Below are positions 4,933 to 12,195 of a stretch of 30,432 nt of DNA, piece by piece. A program made the position numbers and the translations under genes. The stretch comes from a virus. The notes beneath the pieces were generated by a model, which was not told the DNA's origin, ran no database searches, and saw nothing but the letters and a program-made list of their open reading frames with translations. The stretch covers positions 1 through 30,432 of IMG/VR virus record IMGVR_UViG_3300035698_000774, one strand, 5' to 3'. Within the stretch, counting starts at the first letter, position 1. Each line of letters begins with the position of its first letter.

Positions 4933-5074
4933 TTACCCACAGGTTACCCACAGGTTATCCACAGGCTCCCCCAAAGGTTACCCACAGGTTACCCACAGGT
5001 TATCCACAGGTTACCCATAGGTTATCCACAGGCTCCCCCATGGTTATCCACAGGTTACCCACAGGTTACCCATA
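4933..5074 (+). repeat. Tandem array of 11 DnaA-box-like 9-mers with 11-bp period
   Basis: Eleven 9-mers in the same orientation, mostly joined by GG. Exact TTATCCACA occurs at 4955, 5000, 5022 and 5044. TTACCCACA (one change) occurs at 4933, 4944, 4978, 4989 and 5055. TTACCCATA (two changes) occurs at 5011 and 5066. Spacing is 11 bases within three runs of 3, 5 and 3 boxes. The runs are split by two related C-rich spacers, CTCCCCCAAAGG (4966-4977) and CTCCCCCATGG (5033-5043). TTATCCACA is the strongest E. coli DnaA site (box R1/R4 of oriC). The period is close to one helical turn, so all boxes would face nearly the same side. Possible roles are a replication origin, DnaA titration, or a terminal repeat used in concatemer processing, as at T7 ends. 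Confidence 0.85.
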
Positions 5075-5217
5075 GTGTACAACAGGTGGACACTATGTGT
5101 ACAACAGGTGGACAGCATGTGGACAACCCATGGACAACCCTAGGTGTACATGCCTGTACAATAGAGAGTATAGTGGCCTTGTAGCATGTACGTACCATGT
5201 ACAGAAATAGTTGTACA
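5075..5217. repeat. Cluster of TGTACA palindromes and GTGTACAACAGGTGGACA direct repeats
   Basis: TGTACA, a 6-base palindrome, occurs six times: 5076, 5098, 5145, 5155, 5198 and 5212, plus a TGTACG at 5187. An 18-base direct repeat begins at 5075 and again at 5097 (22-base offset, two turns of the array period). TGTGGACAA at 5118 is one change from a DnaA box on the other strand. The cluster continues directly from the DnaA-box array, so the two may form one site. Confidence 0.6.
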
Positions 5218-5324
5218 GGAGATGTATGGGGGAAGTCTTACTTTTTATATAATTAATTAGGTACACGAACTTTTGCTGTATTTTTAGAGCTTACCATTCA
5301 TCTAGCCGGATCCCCAGATTCTAT
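5218..5324. other. AT-rich gap after the late genes
   Basis: No gene seen. An AT-only stretch, TATATAATTAATTA, lies near 5246-5259, about 170 bases from the nearest DnaA-type box. It could serve as an unwinding element if the array is an origin. On the minus strand it could also hold a weak -10-like box, but no -35 is clear. Confidence 0.3.
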
Positions 5325-5564
5325 TTAGAATAATCTTTCGACATCCAATAACATACCCTTGGGGATCCTAAGGTAGTCCTGATGTCCTTCACCAGTATGT
5401 GTGCAGTCCCTTGCCACAACCAAGTGATCCTCCGTATAGTCCACAAAGAACCCTACGGTCTCCTGTGGGCAGATAGGCCATAAGGCAACCTCACGGTCAT
5501 CTGTCTGGCATGCATCGTTCCACAGGACATACAGGATCTTATGGTGCATGTGACAGTAGATCAT
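5325..5564 (-). CDS. Hypothetical protein (79 aa), last gene of the late block
   Basis: A 79-residue frame starting MIYCHMHHKILYVLWND and overlapping the upstream gene by 26 bases. No ribosome binding site is clear at this ATG; starts at the downstream ATGs are possible. The chain has a mixed alpha/beta look with VGFFVDYTEDHLVVARD in the middle. No family recognised. It is the last gene before the repeat-rich region. Confidence 0.45.
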   Translation of the reverse strand: MIYCHMHHKILYVLWNDACQTDDREVALWPICPQETVGFFVDYTEDHLVVARDCTHTGEGHQDYLRIPKGMLLDVERLF

Positions 5565-5805
5565 ATGCTAGGTCGGGGGACGAAGCACCTGAAAGTGTCA
5601 CACGTACATCTGTATTAAAGCCTGTACTTACTAGTTTATCTACAGCCGCAGTAAAGCTACCATTAGCAATACTACGTACAGCTGCATCTTTGTTTCTATA
5701 TTCAAGTTGAATTGTTCCACCCCCAAAGTCTCCTGAGAGGTGAAGGTGGAATGGGCCTTTAGCAGGCACCCAATCAGAACTACCATTTGCTACTAAGTTT
5801 GCCAT
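5539..5805 (-). CDS. Small beta-rich probable virion protein (88 aa)
   Basis: An 88-residue protein with an AGGAAA ribosome binding site, starting MANLVANGSSDWVPAKG. The order is a Trp/Pro-containing lead, FHLHLSGDFGGGTIQLEYR, then a helix and DVRVTLSGASSPDLAYDL. It reads like a small beta-sandwich of the kind seen in phage structural operons, and I recall similar unannotated phage proteins. It directly follows the repeat adhesin, so it may be part of the same appendage. Confidence 0.55.
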   Translation of the reverse strand: MANLVANGSSDWVPAKGPFHLHLSGDFGGGTIQLEYRNKDAAVRSIANGSFTAAVDKLVSTGFNTDVRVTLSGASSPDLAYDLLSHAP

Positions 5806-5812
5806 AGGTTTC

Positions 5813-8050
5813 CTATAAGGTTAAGTCTTCTATTCCGTCTTTAATAAGATCAGATACAAGATCAGTTATATAGGCTTTCTCACCTAAGTTAGCTACGTTA
5901 CCGTTAGCAGTAATTGTTACATTGTCTATAGTGAGACTTACAGTACCCACAACAGGCCCAGTAGGAACAAATGCTCCTGTACCACTTGATGTGATATCAG
6001 ATAAAGTATTAGCTACAGATCCGTTGAAGTCTTGTCCACCAGCACCAGACATGGTAAAGTCATCCAAGGTTACCCCTAGGAAGCCATCGGTGGCATAAGA
6101 GCCTGTGGCTGATCCTGTGGTGTCTCCTAGGGTTATCCCGAGGGAGCCTATGGTTATGACCTCACCAGATGAGCTTAGAGACACGCTGTCTAAGGTTAAC
6201 CCAAGTGTACCACTGTACCCATGAAGTCCTGTTATAGAGGATGTGACAGAGTCCAAAGTTACAGATACACTGCCAGTAACACCAGATCCAAAGGATCCAG
6301 TACCAGACATGGTAGTATCTTCTATTGTTAGCGACACAGTACCTTCTGTCAGAAGGCTGCCTGTAATGTCACTTGTAACATCATCTAGAGTTGTGTTACC
6401 AGATCCGACTGCTGCCATGACTCCTGTTATTGAGCTAGTGACATCATCGGCTGTTATAGAGATAGTACCGTTGGTTTTGTATGTTGCAGTGATAGAACTT
6501 GTATAGTCGTCCAAGGTTAACCCTAGGGATCCACTATACTCATGTACAGCTGTTATGCTACTTGTCATAGCATCTAATGTAATAGAGACTGTACCAGTAA
6601 CCACTGGGCCTGTGTACGTGGCTGTGATAGCCGATGTAACATTGTCCAAGGTTTCACTTACGGTTCCCGTAGGGGAACTGACAGCCTTCTGTAAGGCCAG
6701 CACAAATGTACCCCAGTTAGTATTACCACCAGCCCCGTTAAGAGTTATTGTTCCAGCCTGTGCAGCTGCGGTTGTCTGTAGTGCTTGACCGAAGCCACCA
6801 GCACTTGATGCCGCACCCGATCCATCTACACCGTTGTCATTATCCATGACTTCAGTTAAAGGACTTGGGAAGGTATTAATTACACCAACACCATTACCAC
6901 CATCTTCCTGACCCATGAAGGCCACAACCATACAGTTATCTTCTGTAGGAGTTAATGAGGTAAGTACAGCAGAGGTATCCGATCCACCTGTGTTTGAGTT
7001 AGAGGAGTCTATAGCACTTACATTTCTATATACGACTAAGCAGCCCCAAGCTCTCTCACTCGCAGAAGTAGTAAAGGTGTAACTTGCAGGTTCACTTGAG
7101 GCAACCCTGTAGGACAACCTGTTAGAACTTGAACCAGCAGTATTGTGATTCTGTAAAGCAGTAAAGCCAGTTAGTAAGTTACATCTATCTGCACCATCAG
7201 AACTATGGAAGGCAATAATATAATCACCATCAACAGTACCCGCAGGTACATTAATGACCATGCTAGTTGTATTGTTCTGACTGTTAGCGTTCTCACCTAT
7301 ACGTACAATGTCTGGGTTAGGTGGAGCAGTATGTGTTGCCGTAATAGCACTTGTAACATTGTCCAAAGTAACATCAAGACCTTCAGGTGATGAGCTACTA
7401 AGTACAAAGGATATCTGAGCCATACTGTCTGAGTCATCAGCACTGGCTACAGCAGTTACAGTTCCACCAGTGAAGTTATCAGCAGTGGACATTAATGCTT
7501 CAAAACTATTTGAGTACTGTTCATCAGTCTCAGTAGTTCCTGTCCAACCTATCGAACCAATGCCACCACCGTTATCAAAACCAATGACAGCTGATATAGT
7601 TGCATCATCGGCATCTACAGATCCCATAGCACAGCTTGTATCTACATTGACGCCCCCATTACTATCAGTTACTACATTAGTGAACATTACCGCTTGGTCA
7701 CCTACACCTGAATAACTAGTTGCTTCTATTACATGAGAACTGAAACCATTAACGGCATCAGTAGTTACTAGGTTAGTTCCACTTGCAGCAGCAATGCCTG
7801 CATCATTGATAGCAAATGCAGAAAGTCGCACCTTACCACCAGCACCCGCAGGTGACTCGATGGCATCTACTTCAGTCATTGTTTGACCACCATAAGTCAT
7901 GGTAGGAGCAAAGGTTCCAGTATCGTTATACTCACCAGCAAAGGCGACAAGCACCCGATCAGTACCAGCACTAACTGTCTTGCTAAAACTAAATTCAGAA
8001 GAACCCGATGGGCCTGAACTTGTATCAGCGTCTAATACTGCTACTGCCAT
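5813..8050 (-). CDS. Large repeat-containing adhesin or fiber-like virion protein (745 aa)
   Basis: A 745-residue protein with a GAGG ribosome binding site. Residues 1-225 and 245-455 look like two related beta-sandwich domains, each with phrases of the type RVLVAFAGEYND or DYIIAFHSSDGAD and a later cysteine-containing segment. A short repeat, consensus GTVSLTLDDVTSSITG, occurs once at about 225-240 between the domains. It then occurs about 12 more times from residue 461 to about 730. The last 15-20 residues are a different, acidic tail. There is no signal peptide. The layout suggests an elongated stalk with two binding domains. Its location among small structural-looking genes after the terminase suggests a second receptor-binding or decorating protein beside the tail fiber at 12735-14237. 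This is inference from composition and context. Confidence 0.6.
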   Translation of the reverse strand: MAVAVLDADTSSGPSGSSEFSFSKTVSAGTDRVLVAFAGEYNDTGTFAPTMTYGGQTMTEVDAIESPAGAGGKVRLSAFAINDAGIAAASGTNLVTTDAVNGFSSHVIEATSYSGVGDQAVMFTNVVTDSNGGVNVDTSCAMGSVDADDATISAVIGFDNGGGIGSIGWTGTTETDEQYSNSFEALMSTADNFTGGTVTAVASADDSDSMAQISFVLSSSSPEGLDVTLDNVTSAITATHTAPPNPDIVRIGENANSQNNTTSMVINVPAGTVDGDYIIAFHSSDGADRCNLLTGFTALQNHNTAGSSSNRLSYRVASSEPASYTFTTSASERAWGCLVVYRNVSAIDSSNSNTGGSDTSAVLTSLTPTEDNCMVVAFMGQEDGGNGVGVINTFPSPLTEVMDNDNGVDGSGAASSAGGFGQALQTTAAAQAGTITLNGAGGNTNWGTFVLALQKAVSSPTGTVSETLDNVTSAITATYTGPVVTGTVSITLDAMTSSITAVHEYSGSLGLTLDDYTSSITATYKTNGTISITADDVTSSITGVMAAVGSGNTTLDDVTSDITGSLLTEGTVSLTIEDTTMSGTGSFGSGVTGSVSVTLDSVTSSITGLHGYSGTLGLTLDSVSLSSSGEVITIGSLGITLGDTTGSATGSYATDGFLGVTLDDFTMSGAGGQDFNGSVANTLSDITSSGTGAFVPTGPVVGTVSLTIDNVTITANGNVANLGEKAYITDLVSDLIKDGIEDLTL
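5860..6670 (-). repeat. Tandem protein repeats in the adhesin gene (about 12 units)
   Basis: Codons for residues about 461-730 of the 745-residue protein encode degenerate units of 16-28 residues around [ST]-[IV]-TLD-x-[VMYF]-TSS-[IA]-T-[AG]. Well-kept units include GTVSITLDAMTSSITAVH, GSLGLTLDDYTSSITATY and GSVSVTLDSVTSSITGLH. Diverged ones include GTVSLTIEDTTMSGTGSF. Repeat number could change by recombination or slippage. Confidence 0.65.
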
Positions 8051-8053
8051 TTG

Positions 8054-8524
8054 CTAATCCTCGATAGTTGCTTTAAGTGTATCCATAAGTAAAGCTAAAG
8101 GCTCTACAGCTGCCGCAGTTGCACGAGCATAAGTTACTACACCCTCATTAGAGATGTTCTCTACATATTGGATGTTAGTAGGTAGGTTTAGAATAAGCCA
8201 CCCTCGAACGTTAATTAAGGCTGTCCTAGTTGATACATGATCAGCTACAACCTCCCTAGTAGGATCTGTAAGCTCATTACGTATGTAAGCCTCGAGTCCT
8301 GATAAGGTGTTGGCCTTGTTTAAGTACTCTAAGTTTTGGGTAGCATAAGTTATCCACTGTGCAGCTCGCATGTATTCCAAGCCAGCTAGTTCAGTAGACG
8401 TACCATTACGCATTGTGTCAGCCCAAGCAGTAGTCCAGTTATAGAGATTGTTCATGACAGTCTCATAACCTTTATAGTAAGAACCAAGAGCAACCCTAGA
8501 ACTTCCTGATCTAGGGGAAGCCAT
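8054..8524 (-). CDS. Helical probable virion protein (156 aa)
   Basis: A 156-residue protein starting MASPRSGSSRVALGSYYKG, mostly helical with several Trp and Tyr. Its ATG shares a base with the stop codon of the gene before it (TAATG), so translation is coupled. It lies between two beta-rich proteins. It might be an assembly partner, a chaperone or a minor structural component of the adhesin. No family recognised. Confidence 0.55.
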   Translation of the reverse strand: MASPRSGSSRVALGSYYKGYETVMNNLYNWTTAWADTMRNGTSTELAGLEYMRAAQWITYATQNLEYLNKANTLSGLEAYIRNELTDPTREVVADHVSTRTALINVRGWLILNLPTNIQYVENISNEGVVTYARATAAAVEPLALLMDTLKATIED

Positions 8525-8922
8525 TACGCGTTACCAGCCGTTAGAGCAAAGGCACTAATAGATACTGTTCCACCAGATGAGATAGATACTGTATTCAAGT
8601 TCAAGTCTGAACTAGAAGCAGCAACGTTACCATCAAATACATGAGAAGCAGCAGAGTCAACCACACGAAACCATGAGGCTGTACCTGTGGCATTAGCAGA
8701 TGAGTCATCCGTAATAGCATTAGCTGTCATCAATCCACTTGCAGCAGCAGGGAATGAGGTTGCACTGAATGTTAGTTCAGCTAATAGAGTTGTTGCAGCA
8801 CCACCTGTAGCAGGTCGAGTACCAGAATAGATACGTATAAAGCCAGCTGAACCTGCATCAATTAATGCAATGATCTCATCCAACATGTTATTACGTAAGG
8901 TTACATTAAATCCTAATGCCAT
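8524..8922 (-). CDS. Beta-rich probable minor structural protein (132 aa)
   Basis: A 132-residue protein with an AGGAAC ribosome binding site, starting MALGFNVTLRNNMLDEIIALID. After a short helix comes GFIRIYSGTRPATGGAATTLLAELTFSATSF and then Ser/Ala/Thr-rich beta strands. I recall similar proteins in tail or appendage gene clusters of many phages, with no assigned role. Coupled to the following 156-residue gene. Confidence 0.6.
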   Translation of the reverse strand: MALGFNVTLRNNMLDEIIALIDAGSAGFIRIYSGTRPATGGAATTLLAELTFSATSFPAAASGLMTANAITDDSSANATGTASWFRVVDSAASHVFDGNVAASSSDLNLNTVSISSGGTVSISAFALTAGNA

Positions 8923-8925
8923 GGG

Positions 8926-9198
8926 TTAGTTCCTTGTGAATCGTTGTAAGTATTTATCACGTTGCTTACATGCTTCAGCTTTGGCTAATGCACCTGTACT
9001 ACGTGTTCCAGTTCTAATTTCTTTTACTTCACTAGTCTTATAATCTATTAGACGTAGCTCGTAAGCAAATTGATCCCCAGTAGGGATTATCTGTATCTCA
9101 GGGTAGACCGTATGTGTCACCTTATTATATACTGCATCTGTAATCTGAGGTTCAGATAAAACAGATACTTTCTTTTCTCTCTTTAAAAAATCAAACAT
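8926..9198 (-). CDS. Hypothetical protein (90 aa)
   Basis: A 90-residue basic protein starting MFDFLKREKKVSVLSEP, with an AGGAC ribosome binding site. The centre is beta-like (FAYELRLIDYKTSEVKEIR) and the end is a Lys/Arg-rich helix. No family recognised. It follows the UUCG-capped hairpin at 9222-9239. Confidence 0.55.
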   Translation of the reverse strand: MFDFLKREKKVSVLSEPQITDAVYNKVTHTVYPEIQIIPTGDQFAYELRLIDYKTSEVKEIRTGTRSTGALAKAEACKQRDKYLQRFTRN

Positions 9199-9221
9199 AG
9201 TTGTGTCCTAGTTAGAACTAA

Positions 9222-9239
9222 GGGGAACCGAAGTCCCCC
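9222..9239 (-). terminator. UUCG-capped hairpin, weak terminator or RNA stabiliser
   Basis: In the minus-strand RNA, GGGGGAC and GUUCCCC (one G-U pair) close on a UUCG tetraloop, a very stable loop type. Outer AACU and AGUU arms can extend the stem after a 2-base mismatch. The bases after it (TTAGTTCTAAC) are only moderately U-rich, so termination would be partial. It lies in the 56-base gap between the 9255-9590 and 8926-9198 genes. Confidence 0.5.
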
Positions 9240-9254
9240 AGAGTTTATTATGGC

Positions 9255-9590
9255 TTAGTTATCACCAATACCATTTGCACGAATCCAGCCAATAGTAGCA
9301 TTGACGTAGTAGTAAATTGCTACCTCATTAGCTACAGCCAAAACGTCATCAGCAGCAGCACCGTGATACTTATCACCGGATGTATCCACTGTGATGTTTG
9401 CAACAGCGGCATTACCTACAGAGTCAACGACTCCGAATCGAGCACCAGCTTGTGGGTCGGGACAGGTAACTGTAACTGCACCAGTCGTACCAGTATCAAC
9501 CATATATACATAACCACTTTCGGCAGTGAAAGCTACAGTTTGTTCTACGCCTTCAGCACCAAGTGCCATGTCAAATCCAAATATTTGCAT
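9255..9590 (-). CDS. Small beta-rich probable virion surface protein (111 aa)
   Basis: A 111-residue protein starting MQIFGFDMALGAEGVEQ, with an AGGATAA ribosome binding site. It is rich in Val, Ala, Thr and Gly, with GYVYMVDTGTTGAVTVTCPDPQAGARFGVVD and a C-terminal AIYYYVNATIGWIRANG. The C-terminal pattern (strand, then W-x-R-x-N-G) is common in phage appendage and decoration-type proteins. Exact place in the virion unknown. Confidence 0.55.
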   Translation of the reverse strand: MQIFGFDMALGAEGVEQTVAFTAESGYVYMVDTGTTGAVTVTCPDPQAGARFGVVDSVGNAAVANITVDTSGDKYHGAAADDVLAVANEVAIYYYVNATIGWIRANGIGDN

Positions 9591-9602
9591 TTATTTATCC
9601 TG

Positions 9603-9722
9603 TTAAATTATTTGTGAGGGGGAGGTAATGAATACGACTGCAAACAAGATAGCAAAGCCAATCAATATAGACTTCTTCTTGTTAGCTTTAACATATTCTG
9701 TTAGTGCTACAATCTTTTCCAT
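9603..9722 (-). CDS. Single-helix membrane peptide (39 aa)
   Basis: ATG at 9722 with AAGGATA upstream. The 39 residues begin with a basic segment (MEKIVALTEYVKANKKKS) followed by a hydrophobic helix, residues 18-33, and a short tail. The Lys-rich stretch before the helix predicts an N-in orientation. It lies just after the terminase genes, where T7-like phages often keep lysis genes, so a lysis-related role is possible but unproven. Confidence 0.55.
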   Translation of the reverse strand: MEKIVALTEYVKANKKKSILIGFAILFAVVFITSPSQII

Positions 9723-9745
9723 TGTATATCCTTAAGTTTATTTAA

Positions 9746-9895
9746 TTAAATATCTTTGAGCATTTGTTCACGCTTCTTTTGGGCTTTCATGGCCTTGCTC
9801 AGAGCACCATCCCCTTTAAGTAGAAGTTGAGCACCATCTTTACGGGCCTCCTTCTTCTTATTCTTCTTTCCTTTCAATCCGTCAAACATTCCCAT
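9746..9895 (-). CDS. Small lysine-rich protein following the terminase (49 aa)
   Basis: The ATG at 9895 overlaps the stop of the large terminase as TAATG. The 49 residues start MGMFDGLKGKKNKKKEARKDG; about a third are Lys or Arg. The N-terminal MGMFDGLKG looks like a short hydrophobic anchor. A DNA-binding packaging accessory is one possibility; no family is recognised. Confidence 0.55.
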   Translation of the reverse strand: MGMFDGLKGKKNKKKEARKDGAQLLLKGDGALSKAMKAQKKREQMLKDI

Positions 9896-11577
9896 TACAT
9901 ATGTCCTCTTGTGTTTAGTAAATTAGGGGCGGTAGATGTGTGACCAAACTCAGCCATCATCTCATCCAATTCTTTCTGAACCCACTCTTCACGCTTGCGA
10001 TCCAAGTTGTCCTGTGGGGTAATACCCATGTCTTCGATAAAGAAGGCAACAGCACCAGCCACAGCTTCTAATCTATCATCATGTAGTAAAGCATCCTTTT
10101 GATTCATTATTCGAGTCATCTGATAGAACAGTTGATAGTTCTTATCGTGATTCTTCAAGTCATTCTCAATTAGAGACTTATCTACTACAAGTAGGTGACG
10201 CATCATTACAGGCTCAAGTATATCAATGATCCTCTTCTCTTTCATGGTAGAGTTCCATGGAGCATCTTCAACACTGCAATTATGTATAGGAGTCATGATA
10301 GGTCTCAATAACTTGAGGTACATACCATCACCAAAGTTAGGCTCTACAATAACTCTGTTAACCTTAAATGCCTTAGCAGTATAAGATAACTTAGCTAACG
10401 TAGCGTCATCATAGCCTCCCTCTAGACCTCCAGCTGCTATTAAGAATAGTAGTGATCCTAGTTTCTTAACAATCGCATAACCCACTTCATCAGAACCACG
10501 GCCAGCGGGATCAATGTACATAATAGTGGTGTCATAGTTACTCCACTCTTTAGAGGTCATTGCAGGTTTAAGCCACTTGTCACCCATGAATCCACAGTTC
10601 CCAAGTTCTAACACTTGTTCATCTGCTGATCCCCAAGCAACATTTATAGGTGCCTGATCTACATTGATATCCATCACTATCAAGTCTTTCAACTTAAGGG
10701 GATATCGTTCCGCGTCAGATAGTGAGGTATCCAACATGAACTGAAGAGCAAAACCTGCTTTACCATAGGAAGCCTCACGTTCTAGTAAGTCTTCGTGGGT
10801 GAATCTACGGGGATCCACCGCTGCACCCGCTTCTAAGTCGAGTGTAGCATAGAAAGGAGCTAGCTTTCCAGCATAGTTTATCATCTTCTGTGTTTCAGGC
10901 ATTCTGGAAGGCCATATACGGAAAGTATATCCCCTCTCAGGTAGTTCATTGTACACAGACATCTCTGACTGTGGAGTACCTAGGTATACAATATCTGTAT
11001 GTCCTTCTGGTACAATAATAGCATCATACTCTCTTACACGTTCAAGTAGTCTTTCTCGTTGTAATTGTGTAAGCGAGTTGTTAGGTGTTTCAACATCATC
11101 CGATACGATGCGAGTCGCTCGACTTCCTGTAATTTGACCTGTGATTCCTGCTGATTTAACCGATGGAGACTGAGATACGCTAGCACCGCCCACATCAAAA
11201 GAAATATTACTATCACGGCGACCTGCCTCCGGTTTTAAATGTTTAAGTATAGGAACAGTTTCAATTAACTGCTTAACGAAAATACTAAAGGCATCTGCCC
11301 TGTCTTTACTTGCAGATGTTACTAATATCTTTTCATTGACTGGATCTTTATACAACCACCAGACAACTAATGCTCCAGTAAGGAAGGACTTGCCTACACC
11401 ACGGTAAGCTAATACTCCCCTACGGGATGGGCCTGTAGCTAGAAACTCGGCTATGTCATACTGAACTGGTGTAGGATCTGGAAGTCTTAAATGCATCCAT
11501 ATAAAATACACGAAGTTTCTGAAGTCATCCTTAAGGTGAATCTCTAGCTCTCTATTGTTCATATTGGCCCTTGGCAT
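9895..11577 (-). CDS. terL: Terminase large subunit (packaging ATPase and nuclease), T7 gp19-like
   Basis: At 560 residues it is close to T7 gp19 (586). The ATPase domain has a Walker A motif AYRGVGKS (57-64), a Walker B segment RIVSDDVE (156-163) and a following TPQSE coupling-type motif near 201. The C-terminal nuclease domain shows MYIDPAGRGSDE (D356), IVEPNFGDG (E412, D417) and LLHDDRLEAVAGAV near 505-518, the expected acidic residues of the RNase H-like fold. It drives DNA into the procapsid through the portal and cuts the concatemer. It overlaps the preceding small gene by 19 bases and directly follows the small subunit region, as in T7. Confidence 0.95.
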   Translation of the reverse strand: MPRANMNNRELEIHLKDDFRNFVYFIWMHLRLPDPTPVQYDIAEFLATGPSRRGVLAYRGVGKSFLTGALVVWWLYKDPVNEKILVTSASKDRADAFSIFVKQLIETVPILKHLKPEAGRRDSNISFDVGGASVSQSPSVKSAGITGQITGSRATRIVSDDVETPNNSLTQLQRERLLERVREYDAIIVPEGHTDIVYLGTPQSEMSVYNELPERGYTFRIWPSRMPETQKMINYAGKLAPFYATLDLEAGAAVDPRRFTHEDLLEREASYGKAGFALQFMLDTSLSDAERYPLKLKDLIVMDINVDQAPINVAWGSADEQVLELGNCGFMGDKWLKPAMTSKEWSNYDTTIMYIDPAGRGSDEVGYAIVKKLGSLLFLIAAGGLEGGYDDATLAKLSYTAKAFKVNRVIVEPNFGDGMYLKLLRPIMTPIHNCSVEDAPWNSTMKEKRIIDILEPVMMRHLLVVDKSLIENDLKNHDKNYQLFYQMTRIMNQKDALLHDDRLEAVAGAVAFFIEDMGITPQDNLDRKREEWVQKELDEMMAEFGHTSTAPNLLNTRGHM

Positions 11578-11771
11578 TTGACTAGGTTAATTTTAACAAC
11601 TTTCTCTTTTAAACTAACAGTGTACTGTTGAGGCTGTCCAATCTTAACTGGCTTATAACACATATGAATCAGCACATAGTCTGGATTAATCTTGTGTACT
11701 ATGCATTGAGTAGTGTCCACACCTGAACTGAAGCACATGTTAACGAGCATAGTTGCTGTTAGGCTATCCAT
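11559..11771 (-). CDS. Hypothetical protein between the terminase subunits (70 aa)
   Basis: A 70-residue protein starting MDSLTATMLVNMCFSSG. Its ATG lies within the last codons of the small terminase and its end overlaps the large terminase start, so it is tightly packed and probably coupled. In T7 this position is held by the spanin genes 18.5 and 18.7. Here I see neither a clear membrane anchor with a long coiled coil nor a lipobox, so I do not call it a spanin. Four cysteines and beta-like strands are seen. Confidence 0.55.
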   Translation of the reverse strand: MDSLTATMLVNMCFSSGVDTTQCIVHKINPDYVLIHMCYKPVKIGQPQQYTVSLKEKVVKINLVKCQGPI

Positions 11772-11997
11772 TATTCATGAAGGGTAGATGACCTACCTCT
11801 TCCACTAACTCATCTAAAGAATTTGCTGATGTAGGTAGTGCTTCTATATGGTTATCCTTAAGGAACTTAATTGCATTAGACAGGGCCTTAAGTTGTATCT
11901 CTGGCTCTGCATCCTTTAAAAGGATCATGAGTTGTTTACATACAAATTCATGTAATGCATTAAGTTGATTCTCTGTGGCTGTTGGAGCTTTAGCCAT
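11764..11997 (-). CDS. terS: Terminase small subunit, T7 gp18-like
   Basis: I take the ATG at 11997, which has an AGGAGG ribosome binding site and overlaps the preceding stop (TAATG), instead of the longer frame to 12069 that has no such support. This gives 77 residues starting MAKAPTATENQLNALHEF. The body is helical with IQLKALSNAIKFLKDNHIEA, a pattern I associate with gp18-type small subunits of marine T7-like phages. T7 gp18 is 89 residues. It recognises concatemer DNA and passes it to the large subunit. Position just before the large subunit supports the call. Confidence 0.75.
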   Translation of the reverse strand: MAKAPTATENQLNALHEFVCKQLMILLKDAEPEIQLKALSNAIKFLKDNHIEALPTSANSLDELVEEVGHLPFMNNG

Positions 11998-12194
11998 TAT
12001 ACTCCTCCTACTAGTTGAGTTACAAGCGGGGCGAGCAGTGATCCTGCTACACCCACCATGATCAACCAAAGTTTTAGATTTATACCATCGATACGTTTAT
12101 AGAGGTCTGCATTAATTCCTGCTTGTGCAGCAAACATCTTATCATCTTCTTTCATGTGCATTTGTAATATTGCTTTGTTGATCTGTTCTTCCAT
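11997..12194 (-). CDS. Small protein with a C-terminal membrane helix, possible holin or XhlA-like
   Basis: 65 residues: a polar helical N-terminal half (MEEQINKAILQMHMKEDD to about residue 40) and one hydrophobic helix LKLWLIMVGVAGSLLAPLV (about 41-60). It lies between the fiber genes and the small terminase, the place of the T7 class II holin gp17.5. The shape also resembles XhlA-type hemolysin accessory proteins. A second candidate holin is found at 29915-30343. The role is inferred from position only. Confidence 0.5.
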   Translation of the reverse strand: MEEQINKAILQMHMKEDDKMFAAQAGINADLYKRIDGINLKLWLIMVGVAGSLLAPLVTQLVGGV

Positions 12195-12195
12195 G

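Noticed and set aside
4933-5074. CRISPR array
   Set aside because: Units are 9-11 bases with no unique spacers of 25-40 bases and no cas genes nearby.
4790-5184. Three overlapping plus-strand ORFs giving repeats such as PTGYPQVIHRL
   Set aside because: They are by-products of the 11-bp DNA array: 11 is not a multiple of 3, so the same repeat opens all three frames. There is no start signal and no other plus-strand gene.
6243-7715. Several plus-strand ORFs opposite the adhesin gene
   Set aside because: Shadows of the repetitive, Ser/Thr/Val-rich minus-strand gene; no ribosome binding sites.
11764-12069. Longer 101-residue form of the small terminase
   Set aside because: The extra N-terminal part (rich in Arg, Ser and Cys) overlaps the 65-residue membrane protein gene. 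The ATG at 11997 has AGGAGG and a coupled stop.
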